A stretch of 64,000 bases of DNA from Neckera pumila (lineage: Eukaryota; Streptophyta; Bryopsida; Hypnales; Neckeraceae). Positions within the stretch are counted from its first letter, which is position 1. The number at the start of each line of letters is the position of its first letter. The notes beneath the pieces are model-generated. The model did not search any database, was not told where the DNA came from, and saw only the letters and a program-made list of their open reading frames with translations. Location: positions 24,411,660 through 24,475,659 of the forward strand of contig OZ018414.1 in assembly GCA_963969595.1 (NCBI GenBank). Reading direction: 5' to 3'. Both the position numbers and the translations under genes were made by a program. Shown piece by piece: positions 48,225-61,126 of this stretch.

Positions 48225-49792
48225 CCCCTTTTGTGCCAGGCCTGCCACCCGACCCACACAAAATGAATTTAGGGCATCCTTAGTCCTAAACGGTATATGG
48301 TCCACACGATATATTTTTAACTTTTGAGTGGTGTATAACTAGAACTTGAAATTTGTTTAATTGAAAGTGCTTCCGAAAGCCCTCTGAATAGGTGCAAGAA
48401 ATTTCAAATTTGGACATTGGATAATCACTTCAAAAGCAAGGTAAAAGTCACAAATTATAGTGTCTTCGCAAAATCACGGTTACCAAAGCAAGATTTGGCC
48501 TCCAATGCAACATGAACACTCCAAAGGTTGGCATTACGTCCTATAGGATTTATTAGAATTCAAATGCTTCTAGAATTTTCAAAAAAAATTGTAAATTCTA
48601 GGGTTTGTAAGGGGGGGTGATTAATCACTTGATTTGGGCAATTATCTGAGGTAAGTCGTCAAATTCTGTTCTTGCAAGCAATAGTTTGCATTTTTGTTTC
48701 AACCTCCCAAATGAATGCTTTTTTTTTAACGTGTAGTGGTTTCACACTTGTATCTTAATCTCAAGTTTCAATAGTAAAAAAGAAATTGCTTGTTTACAGA
48801 GATTAAATGAAGATTTATATATGAACATTTCTTGTAAATGCCTTTACAGGTTCATTGCACTTCATATTTTGTTATAATGGCAGATTTAAATGGCACAAGT
48901 TTTGTATCTAGAAAAAAATTGCATGTTTACAGAGATATCCAAATTAAATCATAATTACAAAGATGGAATGAAAGAGAGGTTTTGTAATAGAGTGTGTTTG
49001 AAATTTGATTGCAAAATTTTTATGATAGTTGTATAATTATTATCTTTCAAATATTGCAGGAAAGTGGCAGAAGGGGACAAAGAAAGAGAAGGAGACATGA
49101 GACTAAAGACAAGGTTGTGATGAGATTAGGGTTTAGAATTGAATATAAAAGATTTACATTCAATGGAAAAATGGATAGTGTATCTCTTTCAAAATTTGCG
49201 TAAATTTTTTAGAACCAATGTCAAAAAATTGACACGTGTACCCTTCTTGTAAATTATGTATGGTTTTTATTGTTTTTGACATGGGCTATCACTATCACCT
49301 CAAAAGCTTTACATTGTAAGCTTTACATTATAATTTGATTTTTCTATCATAAAATGTGAAAAAACGAGCGTTTTTATCAAAAAATAATAATTTTACATAA
49401 AGTGATATCTTCATTGTAATAACCATATAAAGGCTAGATGTAGGTCGATAGCAGTTCTTTGATTTGAAGTCGTTACCAAATGTGTTTGTGGTAAAAATAA
49501 TAATAAGTGCAATATTAAACAATATTTGCAAGAGCCAAAAGAATACTTGAATGTCCATAAAGCTATAAACTTTCCTTCTATTATGATGTTTTTCATTAAA
49601 GCATTTTATGAACTACCTTCTTATGTATTTGATTTGAAATAGTTTATAACTAAATTTGAATCACTTTCATTGCTTAAGATCTAATATAAACTAAAAACTC
49701 GTTTGAACATTAGATTTTGAATCAATGGAAAATTCAACAAATTCAGCAAATTCATCAAAAGGGCCCTCAAAAGAGCAATTAAATGATTTCTA

Positions 49793-51587
49793 TTATGGTA
49801 CATCTGAACGTAATGCCGCAGTAAAATCAAAAAAGTTTAGAAATCCATCTTTATCTAAGTCAAGCTCTAAAAATGCTTTGTTTATGAATTCTTCATTAAG
49901 ATATGGTGCATGTTTTTTTGTAATTGACATAAATAATTGACTTGAAATAAGTTCTTCATGAAGTGAATCTGTAAATTAATATACAAAGTTAATATTCGAA
50001 ATTATTATAAATATCTATTGTAATCATTATACATACATTATAATCAAATGGTTTGTTAATATATAGTGATAATCCGTTATTGTATTAAATGAATTTATTT
50101 CAACAAAAATGTATATACCAAAAAAACAATACTCAAGGTAATATTTCATTTTAAATTTTTGATTGTGTCAAACAACATTGTGATTTAACAAACATCACCT
50201 TTGTTACAAAACATGTTGAAAGCAATGTGTATGATTTGAAGGTCAATTGGAGACAAGTTTTATCTTATTAATTTTTTTGAAATAATTGCATTAAAAAGAG
50301 GCCAACTAACATATCCAAAAGTTGCAATCTCCATCATTTCTTTTAATTCAACCTTCATGGATTAGCTTTAGACAAAACAATTAATTGTATATGGTTATAT
50401 TAATTCTTTGAATAATTTTAAGTATTATAAGAAAAAAATAGATTCTTTGATGTACTACAATATTTAGAAGGTAAAATGAACTCACTTACAATATTATTAT
50501 GGAAGGCAGTTGCACAATACAATTCATCAATTTCCAACATACACTTGCGGTACATGAAATCAATTGATTTGTATCAATAAAATCTACACTAGAAAATTCC
50601 ACCCAATTTTCTATATAATATCAAAAGATATAAGTTTTGTATAAAGTTAAAAATAATAATAACAAATTAAAATGACTTTTTAAAAACCAAAAAATTTAGT
50701 CTAAAGGTTTTTGACTCCATTGTGAAATATAAGAATGCAAAATATCCTAACATCAAAAATCAAATTGGATATGAAAAACAAAACATTAGTAGTTCTAAAG
50801 CCTGTTGTTATCAAAAAGATTTTTGAATTTAGTGTGCATACTACGATTATCTTAAGATAAAGTTTTTTCTTTAGAATATATGGATATCTTTTCACATTTC
50901 AATATGGTCATGTGCTTTGGCTGAACATGGTTTGTTAATCACTTTCTTCCACCTCAAATTCAAGTAATTGTTTTGTAGTAGAATTTTTATAGTTCTTAAA
51001 ACATTGTAATGCATTATGACCAAAAAATTGATGTACAATAGTGTGCAAATTTTCCAAAAATCCCTAGCGTAATAAGACTTTGAATTTGTTTTTATCAAAA
51101 GAAAAGTTTCAAATATGTCACCTTATTTAATTTATAAGTAAGAGCTAAAGTTTAAAATCACTGTGATGATATCAATCAATGATGAAAATACATCAATTTA
51201 TCTTTAATATATATATTATGAATATGTGAATTGTTAAAATAGTAATAGTTTAATAGTTTATTATTTAGAATTGACTTGGAGAATTCTTGGAGTTATACTG
51301 ATGTATTTTTTTATTGCTACAACTTGATGCAACAATTATTTTTTTCTTGAATACCAATGCCAAATACATTCAAACAAAACTCATGATAAATGATACAATA
51401 TTTTGGCATAAAATTTGAATGTCATCAATATTATGCATGAAGTGGAATTTTATTTTACCTTAGAAGGAGGAGTACCAAAAAGGGATATCATGGCACAAAT
51501 GACCTCTTCACGATTCAACTTGCCTTTACATCCCTTGTCAAAATAATTGAAAGTACTCTTAATGTCTTTGCTTCTTAAGAATGCCAT
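49793..51587 (-). pseudogene. Decayed EF-hand gene (right-arm copy)
   Basis: Exact mirror of 39541-41335: first exon 51459-51587, last exon 49793-49968, on the minus strand. The same stop and the same degenerate loops are present, so the decay predates the arm duplication. Confidence 0.6.
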
Positions 51588-54530
51588 TATTTGGATTCAT
51601 CATTGTAAGAGTTTGGTGAAAGGTATTTCAAAATCCTTCATCATTTTTTAAATATTTCAAGCATTACTAAAAAAACAAAAGCATGCTGAAGCTAATTAAA
51701 AACTAAAAAATACTATGATATTTTCTATTTAAAAAAAAGGACATGGTTGCTAGAATGTCCAAAAAAACAAACAATGTTAATTTATAACCTATAATTGTTT
51801 GAGGACCTATATATTGACTGCTATGTTTATCCTTCAATATTTAAAAGTGCACAGTAGGGGAGGCAACCCATTTTCAATCACTTGAGGAAGCACAGAATTT
51901 GGAACTCATTAATTCATAGCAACTTTGTTTTGATACCAAAATATCTAAAAACTCTAGGAAGGGTCCAAACACTATTGTTGCACACGGGAAAATTTCCACC
52001 GAAGAAATAGTCTTCTATGCCTGTAATTCTTGAAGTGATTGGAAATGGGTCATCAATTGGGAATGGATTGCCTCCTCTAAAGTTTCTTTGTCAAAGTTTT
52101 TCCTCATATTTTTTATATTTATATCTAAGAAAATATGCACATATATATATTATACGTGTGTGTATATGGGTCATTGCAAAAAAGACCGATCAAAAAGCGT
52201 AGCGTTTTTCACAGGACTCATTTTTTCTTTTGGGAGTACTTTAAAATTCGAAAAACAATTTTTAAGAATGTGAAAAAATCCTTTTAGAAGAAGGTACCCT
52301 AGGAAGGAAAAGCATAGGAAAGTTCACTAAGTAGGAGAACTAGAAAAGTGCAAAATCCGCCAAAAGTAGAAACTTGCACCGTAATTTCACATTTTAATTT
52401 GTAGAAAATAGAAAAATCAAATTTTTTTTTAAACTAAAAATTGGCCATTTGGGAAGAGTTCATAGTGATGAGATTTCACCAAAAGATTGATTTTAGAACC
52501 ATCTTCATTGTGCAGAAATTGTGCGCAATGAAAGTGATGTTTGCACTCATGTGGAAGACACAACTTTATATATTTTTAGATTTTCTTTGGTAGGAATATG
52601 TTTTCCTGCTATACAAATAGACCACGAAAATTTCAGCTCCAGATCATTAAATTTGGGTACTCCTAACGTAGTAAAAATCCGTAAACTACCCCGTGTGACA
52701 AATTAACAAAAATGATTTTTAAATATAAAATGCTTTTTTTTTATTTCTAAAAACTAAGGGATCTGATAAAAAAAAAGTTTGACAGCTCCAATAAAAATTT
52801 CATATTCATTGGACTTTTGCTTCAAATGTTATAGAAGATGACAAAAAGAGTCCCCTCAATGTGACGGAAAATAGGATTAGTCTTTCTTGCAATCACCCAT
52901 ATACATACATATACATTCATACATGTTTTCAATATTCTAAATTTGTAATTAAAAAAATGGATATAAATAAATAAAATTAACATTATACTAAATTGATCAT
53001 ATCTTGTTGAAATTGACATATTCATTAAATTTGCTTTCTTTAAGTGTACTATACATTACATAGTGACAAAACTATTATGTAAAATTTCAAAATACTTAGA
53101 GTGGGAATATTTATTCTAATGAATTCTTACAAGAATTCAAAATATTTATATCATTATGGTGATGGTATCCTAAACTTCAAAATTTAAGATATATCAAAAT
53201 TATTATAATTGATGATGTAATTATTTTAATTTATAATCAATATATATAGCATGTAAGGTCCTCAAAAGTATGAGCTTACTTGCGTATTATAGAGGCTTGC
53301 AATTTAAAACCAATTTCAATTGTGAAGGTGAAATTTATGCTTATTATTAAATTATTGTATTTTTGGATGTAAGATATTAAGAACTAGTAGGAAAATCATT
53401 TTAAATCCTAATTCAATAATTAAAAAATTCAAAAAATTCAAAAAAATCAATGTCTATATTCCTTATATATTGAAGGAACAAAGATAAATGATGGAATATT
53501 GTTATGAAGTCTATTTCAAAAATGGTATAACTTAAAATAGCACATTGATGCAATAAAACTATATCAAATGATTCAATTTTCATTCAACTTTAGAATATAT
53601 TTTCACCTTAGAGAATATATAAAACTCAAGACAATTAGATCTTGCATTGCGGAGGCAAATCTTAACCACGGAGTAGATGCTATCCAAGATGTAATAATCC
53701 TTGAACTATTAAAGGTTGCATTTTATTCTAGGAAATTTACTGGTAATCTTCAAATTAAAACAATTAATCATACTGAGATGAACTAAATTCAAGGGAGAGA
53801 GGGGGTCTCTTTCGTAGACTGTTTGGTCCCTTATTTGCTCTTTGAAGGTAACTATATTCTCAACCTTTGGAAAAAAATCATTCCCTACATTGAATTGTAT
53901 TCTAAACTTCCTTTAGCCTATAAAACATAAATTTATACTCTGCTTTGTCATCACATGTGTAATGTATCTTTGAGGTTTATAACACCTAAGTAAAATGCTC
54001 TACAAATTAATAGAAAATGTTTGGCATAAAATAATACTAAATAATATGAAATTTAAAAAAAATTTAAAACATTTGTATAAGAAAATAAAAAGCTTTTAGA
54101 TTATTTCTATGTTTAGCATTTATTGAACCTTATTTTAATTTCTTTTTAGCAAAGATGTGTCCATCCTACAATCTCATCCTTTACTACAAATCCCACCTTT
54201 CACTTACAATTTCATTATTTATGAACTAGATATAAAAGACTCTAATGTTAATTCATTCATACCAAGGGGGAATTAACCTTAAAAGGTATATAAGTTTCTT
54301 CCGTTATGATGGAAGATTGAGATTAAAGGAAATTGCGGAGAGATTATTTTAACCCCTCAATTTGGTTTTTTTCCTCCCTCTAGCCTTAAACTACTAAATT
54401 AACATGGCACATTAAGTCCAAAAACGCAAAAAATATTCACTATCCACTGAAAATGGATTGTTATAGCCCTTTTGTCCTCCCCACCTTGCCTGAAAATTGA
54501 GAGCCGTTGATTTTTTTTTAAAATCCTTTT

Positions 54531-54554
54531 CCCCCCCCCCCCCCCCCCCCCCCC
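54531..54554 (+). repeat. Run of 24 C (right arm)
   Basis: Mirror of the G run at 36574-36597, with identical length. Confidence 0.9.
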
Positions 54555-54890
54555 TCCAATACCGTTGATCTTGAAAAACAGCTTTGGATATGGATGCGGT
54601 ATAGATACAATATAAGCACGGTACATATACAATACATATATGATACAAATACAATACAAATCTGGATACGAAATAACGATATACGGGATATATCTTATAT
54701 CAAATTTCACCCGCATCCCACCTAAAAATTACAAAGAGGTGGGATGCAGTGGGTGGTTTACAAAAAAAAATTTAATTATTTTTTGAGTTTACCAGGGGTG
54801 TAAGAAAAACTTTAGTTTGATTTTAATTGTTTTTTGAGTTTACAAGGGGGAGGTTTTTTTTTATAATTTAATTTAAATTGCTTTTTGAGT

Positions 54891-54944
54891 GCATAGTGAG
54901 GAGAGTGTCTTGTTGAGCTCAACAAGACACTCTCCTTACTATGC
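54891..54944. repeat. 54-bp near-perfect palindrome (right arm)
   Basis: Mirror of 36184-36237, with the same single mismatch. Confidence 0.9.
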
Positions 54945-55914
54945 TATGCATTCAAATCAAATTGTATCAGTCTGCACATTACTTTTGAATAGAAAATGAT
55001 GTTATAAAAAGAAATTATAACCTGACACGTAAATTCTTCTCAATTTTGCATCTAAAAAACATGACCCAAAAATTATGACTTTATTATTAGTGAAATATAA
55101 TTCTCAAAGTAGATATTTTTTAACTTTTAATTTTAATTTTTTTAATTTAGGTGTATTTCTATTTTTACAAATGTAAGTTTAATTATTATACTTATTATAC
55201 TTAGTATTTGTTGTGAAAATATGAATTGAAGTTAAAATGATTCAGCAAATGCTGATATTTTGCAAGGTTCATTTTTTTCCGTAAATTAAGAAAGAAAGAA
55301 ATTCTTCAAAATCCTAACAAATAATTTAGTTAATAAAATTTGCTCACCCTACACATTGGGTATGGTACACAAAAACTTAAAACCCTCAATCCACATTGTA
55401 CAAGAGGAACAAGTCTTGCATTAGCATGATCTTAAATGGAACACTAAACTGCTCAAAGACATCAAATTGCCCATCAAATAAAACATAAAATTTATTTTCA
55501 ATCCAAACCATGAATTTTAGAAGTGGAGATTGTGAACTAGAATAAAAGATTTTTTATTTTTTTATTTTAAAATAATAATTGAAGAAGCTAGACCTCTAAG
55601 TGAAAACATTTTTTTACATTGACCTTTTTAAAAATTATCCTTTTCAAAACCTAGCTATATCATATGGTAAGAGTAAGAAGATACTCCAATTTCTTTTTGA
55701 GATTGGCATAAATTAATTGTTTGTTCATTATGTCCCACATTGCTCCAAGAAGTCAAGTATATGGCAACAAGATTACATACCTTTGTTAGGAAAGAGTCTC
55801 TATGGTACCCTCTATATGACAACTTCATATATGCTACAAAAAGAGTATTTAAAAATATTAATCTAATGGTAAAAAATGAACAATTTATAGAAAGTGCATC
55901 CAAGCTTAGAATGT

Positions 55915-56815
55915 TGTACTATACAATTGGATCCAATAATCTTATAGTTTGCCTATTGTGCCATTCAAAGAATTTTGCATAATACAGAATACAATTGGCA
56001 TTTTTGTTTTATATTATTAACACTAAATTCTTATGTAATTACAATCAAGCATACCAAATTTCAATTTCAATGAAGCAAGACTCCATTTTGGATGAATGGT
56101 TTTATTTAATATTTATGGTTTTATTTGATAATTGATTTGAAGAATATTGGTAATGAATTCTTAAATACAATTGCATATATATATATATATATATATACAT
56201 ATATGGGAGCCATATATCCATACATCTTTCCTTCAACAAGCATCTCCAAAAAGCTTCAAAATTCCTTCTAAAGAGATTTCAATATTAGGGTGGCAATGCC
56301 AAGTTTTGTAAAATAGATATTTCTTTATTGTAATTTGGTTTTACTATTTGATCCTCACACCATAACTAATTTTGTACAATTGAGCATGGTGGTACAAATA
56401 CTTTGCCAAAAATCTAGTTAAAATGTAGAGATGTATCTATTTTATAAAATTTGGGCATTGTCATCTCCAACATTGAAATTTCTATAGAGGGACTTTGAAA
56501 ACTCTTTTGGAGATGCTTGGTAAAGGAAAGATGTGTATATAGATATTTCCTACATATCTATGCAATCAAATAAAAAAATCATCACCAATGTTTTTCAATC
56601 AATTATCATATAAAACTATAAACATTAAATAAAATAATTCACCAAAAATCAGAATTTTACTTTTTTGAAATTGAAATTTGGTATGCTTGATCAGGATTGT
56701 GTTAGAATTGAATATTAACTATGCAAAAAAAATGCCAATTATATTCTATATTATATAAAATTCTTGAATGGCACAATAGACAATTCATCAGATTATTTGA
56801 TCTGATTGTACTGTA
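55915..56815. mobile_element. Fold-back element (right arm)
   Basis: Mirror of 34311-35213, two bases shorter in its TA run. Confidence 0.6.
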
Positions 56816-57845
56816 TAAGATCTACTTTTTAATTTACAATCAAAAATCAGGTTCCAAAAAAATAATAAGTCAATTTTCTTTTATAAAGTTCACAACCTTG
56901 AGTAGTTGACCATATGTTCTAAATAATTTCTTGGTAATTTTATAGGTCAAATCCCACTTTTACACTAAGATTGACTAGGAAGAAAACTTTTTAAAGTCCG
57001 ATCCATGCCTTACTTAGTCTTATGAAAATATTTTAAAAATAAAATAAAAAACAAAACAAAATAAAATTGTGAATTTGACTATTTCGGTGAGCAGTCAACC
57101 AAGATGACTACTCATTGCGGCACTTTTCCAGAGGGCTGAAATTTTTTGTAGTTTTGCCCTTGAGATGGTCCTCACTATAGTTTTGAGGGACTCAAAATTT
57201 AAGCAATTTTATATCAAGGAGGACAAAAGTATTGACTATGTCATTCTTTTCCTTGAATCTAAAATTTCAAATGTAAATTTATATTCTTTGATCTTAATAA
57301 TTTTGGAAGTTGGAAGCTTGCTATCCACAACTTTTCATTTATTTCTAGTGTAAAGAGGCCTTATTGAAATACAATTTTCTTTGGTGTAATACCTTGTGAT
57401 GGAGGAAAAAGCTGGGTTCTTTGAACCCTTGATTTAAAGATGATTATAGTAGAACTTCTCTAAAGTGAACTTCTCTAAAACAATGACTTCTATAAAGTGG
57501 TGGAGTATTGATTGCCTGGTCATATATTAGGCCCAATTCTAAACATACACATCAAAGAGGTTCTTTGAGATTCTTGAATATGGGAATTTGAGCCTGGTCC
57601 TAGCGCTATTATTTTAGAAAAGTTCTACTACATCTTTATCCAAGGGTTGTATTTTTCCTAGTGTGAATGTTAATTAGTTCTTAGGGATAAAGCTCTATTT
57701 CTTCTTTAAATGGTTGGAATAGAAGGAAGGCCAACCTTTTTTTTTCTTCTACAAGTGTTCCATTAGGAAAAATTTCAGCCCTCCAGAAGGCCGCTAAAGA
57801 ATTGATTTACGGGACCCCTTTGGTGCAATTTCAGAATGAATAAAA

Positions 57846-57885
<40 letters not shown>

Positions 57886-58230
57886 TGTTTAAATATTTTT
57901 TTTTGGAAAAAAAATATTAATAAAATAAAAATCTGATGTGGCACTACTAGTGCCATGTCAGCATCCAACTTTTAAGTATTAAAAAAAATTTTAAGAAAAT
58001 TATTTTGGTTTTTTTCCATAAATGCACCAGGCGGGTGCCAAACTCGCGGCTTTTTGGAGGGCTGAAATTTTTCCAAATGTTTGGGACTTGTCCAAAACTA
58101 GCTTCCAATTTTGGTGCTTCTTGCATCTTTTTTTGGTTATTTTAAAAGCTACAATACAATTTCTAACCATTTTCAATAGATTTTCAGCAAATTTGCTATA
58201 GAACTTGGATGGGCAATCCCATTTTCATCC

Positions 58231-58665
58231 TTAACCCCTAAGTGGGTTCGAGGATACATTGTGTCCTCGGGATTCATACATGATCCGTACTTGTCAAATT
58301 TCATGAAGTATTGGCCAAATATGTAAACCACAAAATCAAATGTGCAATAGTCATTGATTTTCATATGTTTTTAGAAAAATATTGTGATGCTCGTTGTTGA
58401 ACTGAGATGCTGTCGAGCATGCAAAAAGGTGTATTTCTAGAAAAATACGTGTACTAAAGATACAAATTCACAATATTTACAAAATTAGTAACATGTCCGA
58501 TGTAGCCAGAAAGTGTGTAGTTCGATAAAAGACTTCAGTGCGGATTCAACAAAAATAAACAAAAATTAAATTGATAATAAACCATGCACATGCAAGGCCG
58601 TCTACATTGCACTTTGTATGCAGTACAAATGCATTGAAAGACACCAAGAACCATTTAGGGTTTAA
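58231..58665. mobile_element. TTAA-bounded MITE (right arm)
   Basis: Mirror of 32461-32895, in the same orientation as the older copy at 12370-12792. TTAACCCCTAAGTGG starts it; CCATTTAGGGTTTAA ends it. Confidence 0.65.
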
Positions 58666-59654
58666 TCCTAGAATGATGTTTTGTATCCAAAGATATTTTG
58701 TATCCATTTGATAATCAACTAGACTCTATGCATATTGAAGAATGGATGACTTTCATCCAATTTTTGGTATGCAATTTATTGATGCCGTGTCCACATCATT
58801 GAATTTTTTAAAGAAACGTCAATTGTTTTTTTAATTTTAAATGGGGTAGCTTATCAAAAAATTGGTACAAAATGTAGTGTATTTCAATACTTTGAGCTTT
58901 TTTCCCCTTAATATTGTTTTTGGCATTCAAAATGTTTTCTTTTGCTTTTAAAAAAAAACTAACCAAATAAAGCTTTTGGAGTGCAATTTCTATTCCACTT
59001 GGAAATTTTGAATTTTTTTGAAAAATACTCCGTAAGTATTTAAATGAATTTTGAAGTTGACAGAGGATCTATATCCATATTTGTGAATATAGATTGGCTA
59101 AAAAATCTTCTTTATATTGCAATGTTCTACATTATGATGTACTTCTATTATAAGAATTTTAGGTTTTTTGATTACGGTTCATATTGGATATGAATTTTTC
59201 CCTTCTTTCTTCCAAAATTTGTGGTAATTTAAAATTTAGATAATGAAATTTGAAAATTTTATGACAAATATGAACATGTGACTTCATCACTAGAAAATAA
59301 ATTTGATTCCTAAATATTAGCAAAGAAATGCATTAGATGACATTGGAGGGCATTAGAGGGCCGTTTCAGGCTTGTTCCCAAATCTGGCCTGATTCTTTGA
59401 ACAGTTGGTACGGTCTGTTAGGGTTTATTTTTTTCATTTTGTTTTTCCCCAAATATCATTTAAGCAAAAAATTATTTTTTATTTTATTTTATATTTGAAA
59501 ATGACGAGGTACAATCTCAGCCACATCACTAGCAGTTTTCTTGCGTTCCCGCAGTCTGGGAACGCATGATAACTTGTAGTCTTCCAATGGCCACAAATGT
59601 CATCTAATGAAGGATACAAAGTGAGGCACTTTCATAGACACTGTTCTTTGAGAG

Positions 59655-60325
59655 TTAACCCTTAAACGCCGACGAGAATTTTTTTTGTCTGATGGATGAC
59701 AGAGAATTCTTCTAACAGGACATAAGTGCAACTATTCATCTTCAAAATTTTGTTGTGAAAAGGTGAGGGCTTCTACAATAGTTTGACTTCCAATGAATGC
59801 TTTTTGCAATTATTTAGGTAAATGATTCACAAGGTAACCAAAGGAATGATTTCCAAAGTCACCAGTATGTTGTTCAAGGGTTAACCCATAAACAACGCAA
59901 CGGATGTTTTGTATCCAATAGATGACAAGGATCCTTTTGTGTAAGACGGAATTGCAATTATTCATCCTCAAAACTTTGCGTGAAAAAAGGAAATCTTCTA
60001 CAGATGTTTGACTTCCAATGAGTGCTTTTGCAATTTTTTAAGCAAATGATTCACACGGTAACCAAAGGAATGATTTTGACGATCACCAGTACATCATTCA
60101 AGGATTAACCCATAAACAATGCAGCGGACGTTTTGTATCCAATAGATGACACAAAATCCTTTTGTGTAAGATAGAAATGCAATTATTCATCCTCAGAACT
60201 TTGTGTGAAAAAAGGAAATCTTCTACAGATGTTTGATGAGTGCTTTTGCAATTTCTTAAGCAGATGATTCACACGGTAACCAAAGGATGATTTCCACGGT
60301 CACCAGTACGTCGTTCAAGGGTTAA
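59655..60325. mobile_element. TTAA-bounded array of three ~220-bp repeats (right arm)
   Basis: Mirror of 30800-31471, one base shorter. Its end at 60325 is about 260 bp upstream of the CCT5 leader-intron donor, so it may overlap the promoter. Confidence 0.65.
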
Positions 60326-61126
60326 AATTTCAGGCTTCAGTTAGACGGTGTTGGTGCACAAGCTGGAGGGGGAGTGGCGAGGGCCGGGCAGAGAAGGGGC
60401 TGCCCGGGCATGACATTAGGGTTTAGGAGGAGAAGGCCAAGACTGGGGCCTGAGGGACTTTGGGGAAGGCTGGTAACTTAACGACGAACTCATCTTGCTG
60501 CTCTAGTTTCACAGTCCCTGCAGCCTCTGTGGTCTCTTGAAGCTCTAGCGTCATCGCCATCGCCATCGCCATCGCCGTTCACAGGTTCCTTTCTCCCTTC
60601 ATCGCTTTATGCCTTATCGCCTCTTTTTCTCTCCTGATCTGCTTGGGTTTAGGGTTTACTTCTGCATCCCATTCGTTGTCCGCTTGGTGCTCCTGCCTCC
60701 CCGCCCCCATTCTGCGTATTCTCTTACCCTAGCTGCTGAGTTTTGAGAAGGACCCATGAGCATTTTCTACATATGGAGGACTTGCATCCCATGTCTTGCC
60801 TTCCACTCAGGCTGCTGTTTGGTAGCGCTGCTTATGGTTTTCCCTCGTTGCGATCAATGTCAGCATAGTACCGTTACATAGCACCTCGAGTGATATCGCG
60901 ATGCTCGCTAGTGTGGGAGGTTCAATCATGCGGCGGCATGTGTGTTCTGGTTCCTGTCGCGATGTTTGAGGATGTTCAGAGCTGCTGGGCAAAGGTTGAT
61001 ATAGAGTTTTGACGTTCCTCTTCCTAGTAACGGTACAGGTCAAAGTAACGTCCCGGCTCACCTTGATGTTGTGTGTGTTTCGTTCTTTGTGCTTCCTTTT
61101 AGGGCTCTGTCCTGTCGACGTTCGCC
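60326..61126 (+). promoter_or_regulatory. CCT5 promoter, leader exon and 5'-UTR intron
   Basis: A GC-rich region with GCCATCGCCATCGCC just before a donor (ACAG/GTTCCT, intron starting at 60585). The acceptor CTTTTAG at 61102 lies 24 bases before the start codon. A leader intron of about 518 bp is typical for highly expressed plant genes. The transcription start is not resolved. Confidence 0.6.

Noticed and set aside
60807..61061. Minus-strand open frame inside the CCT5 leader intron
   Set aside because: It is antisense within a leader intron, present in both arms, and has no recognisable protein features.
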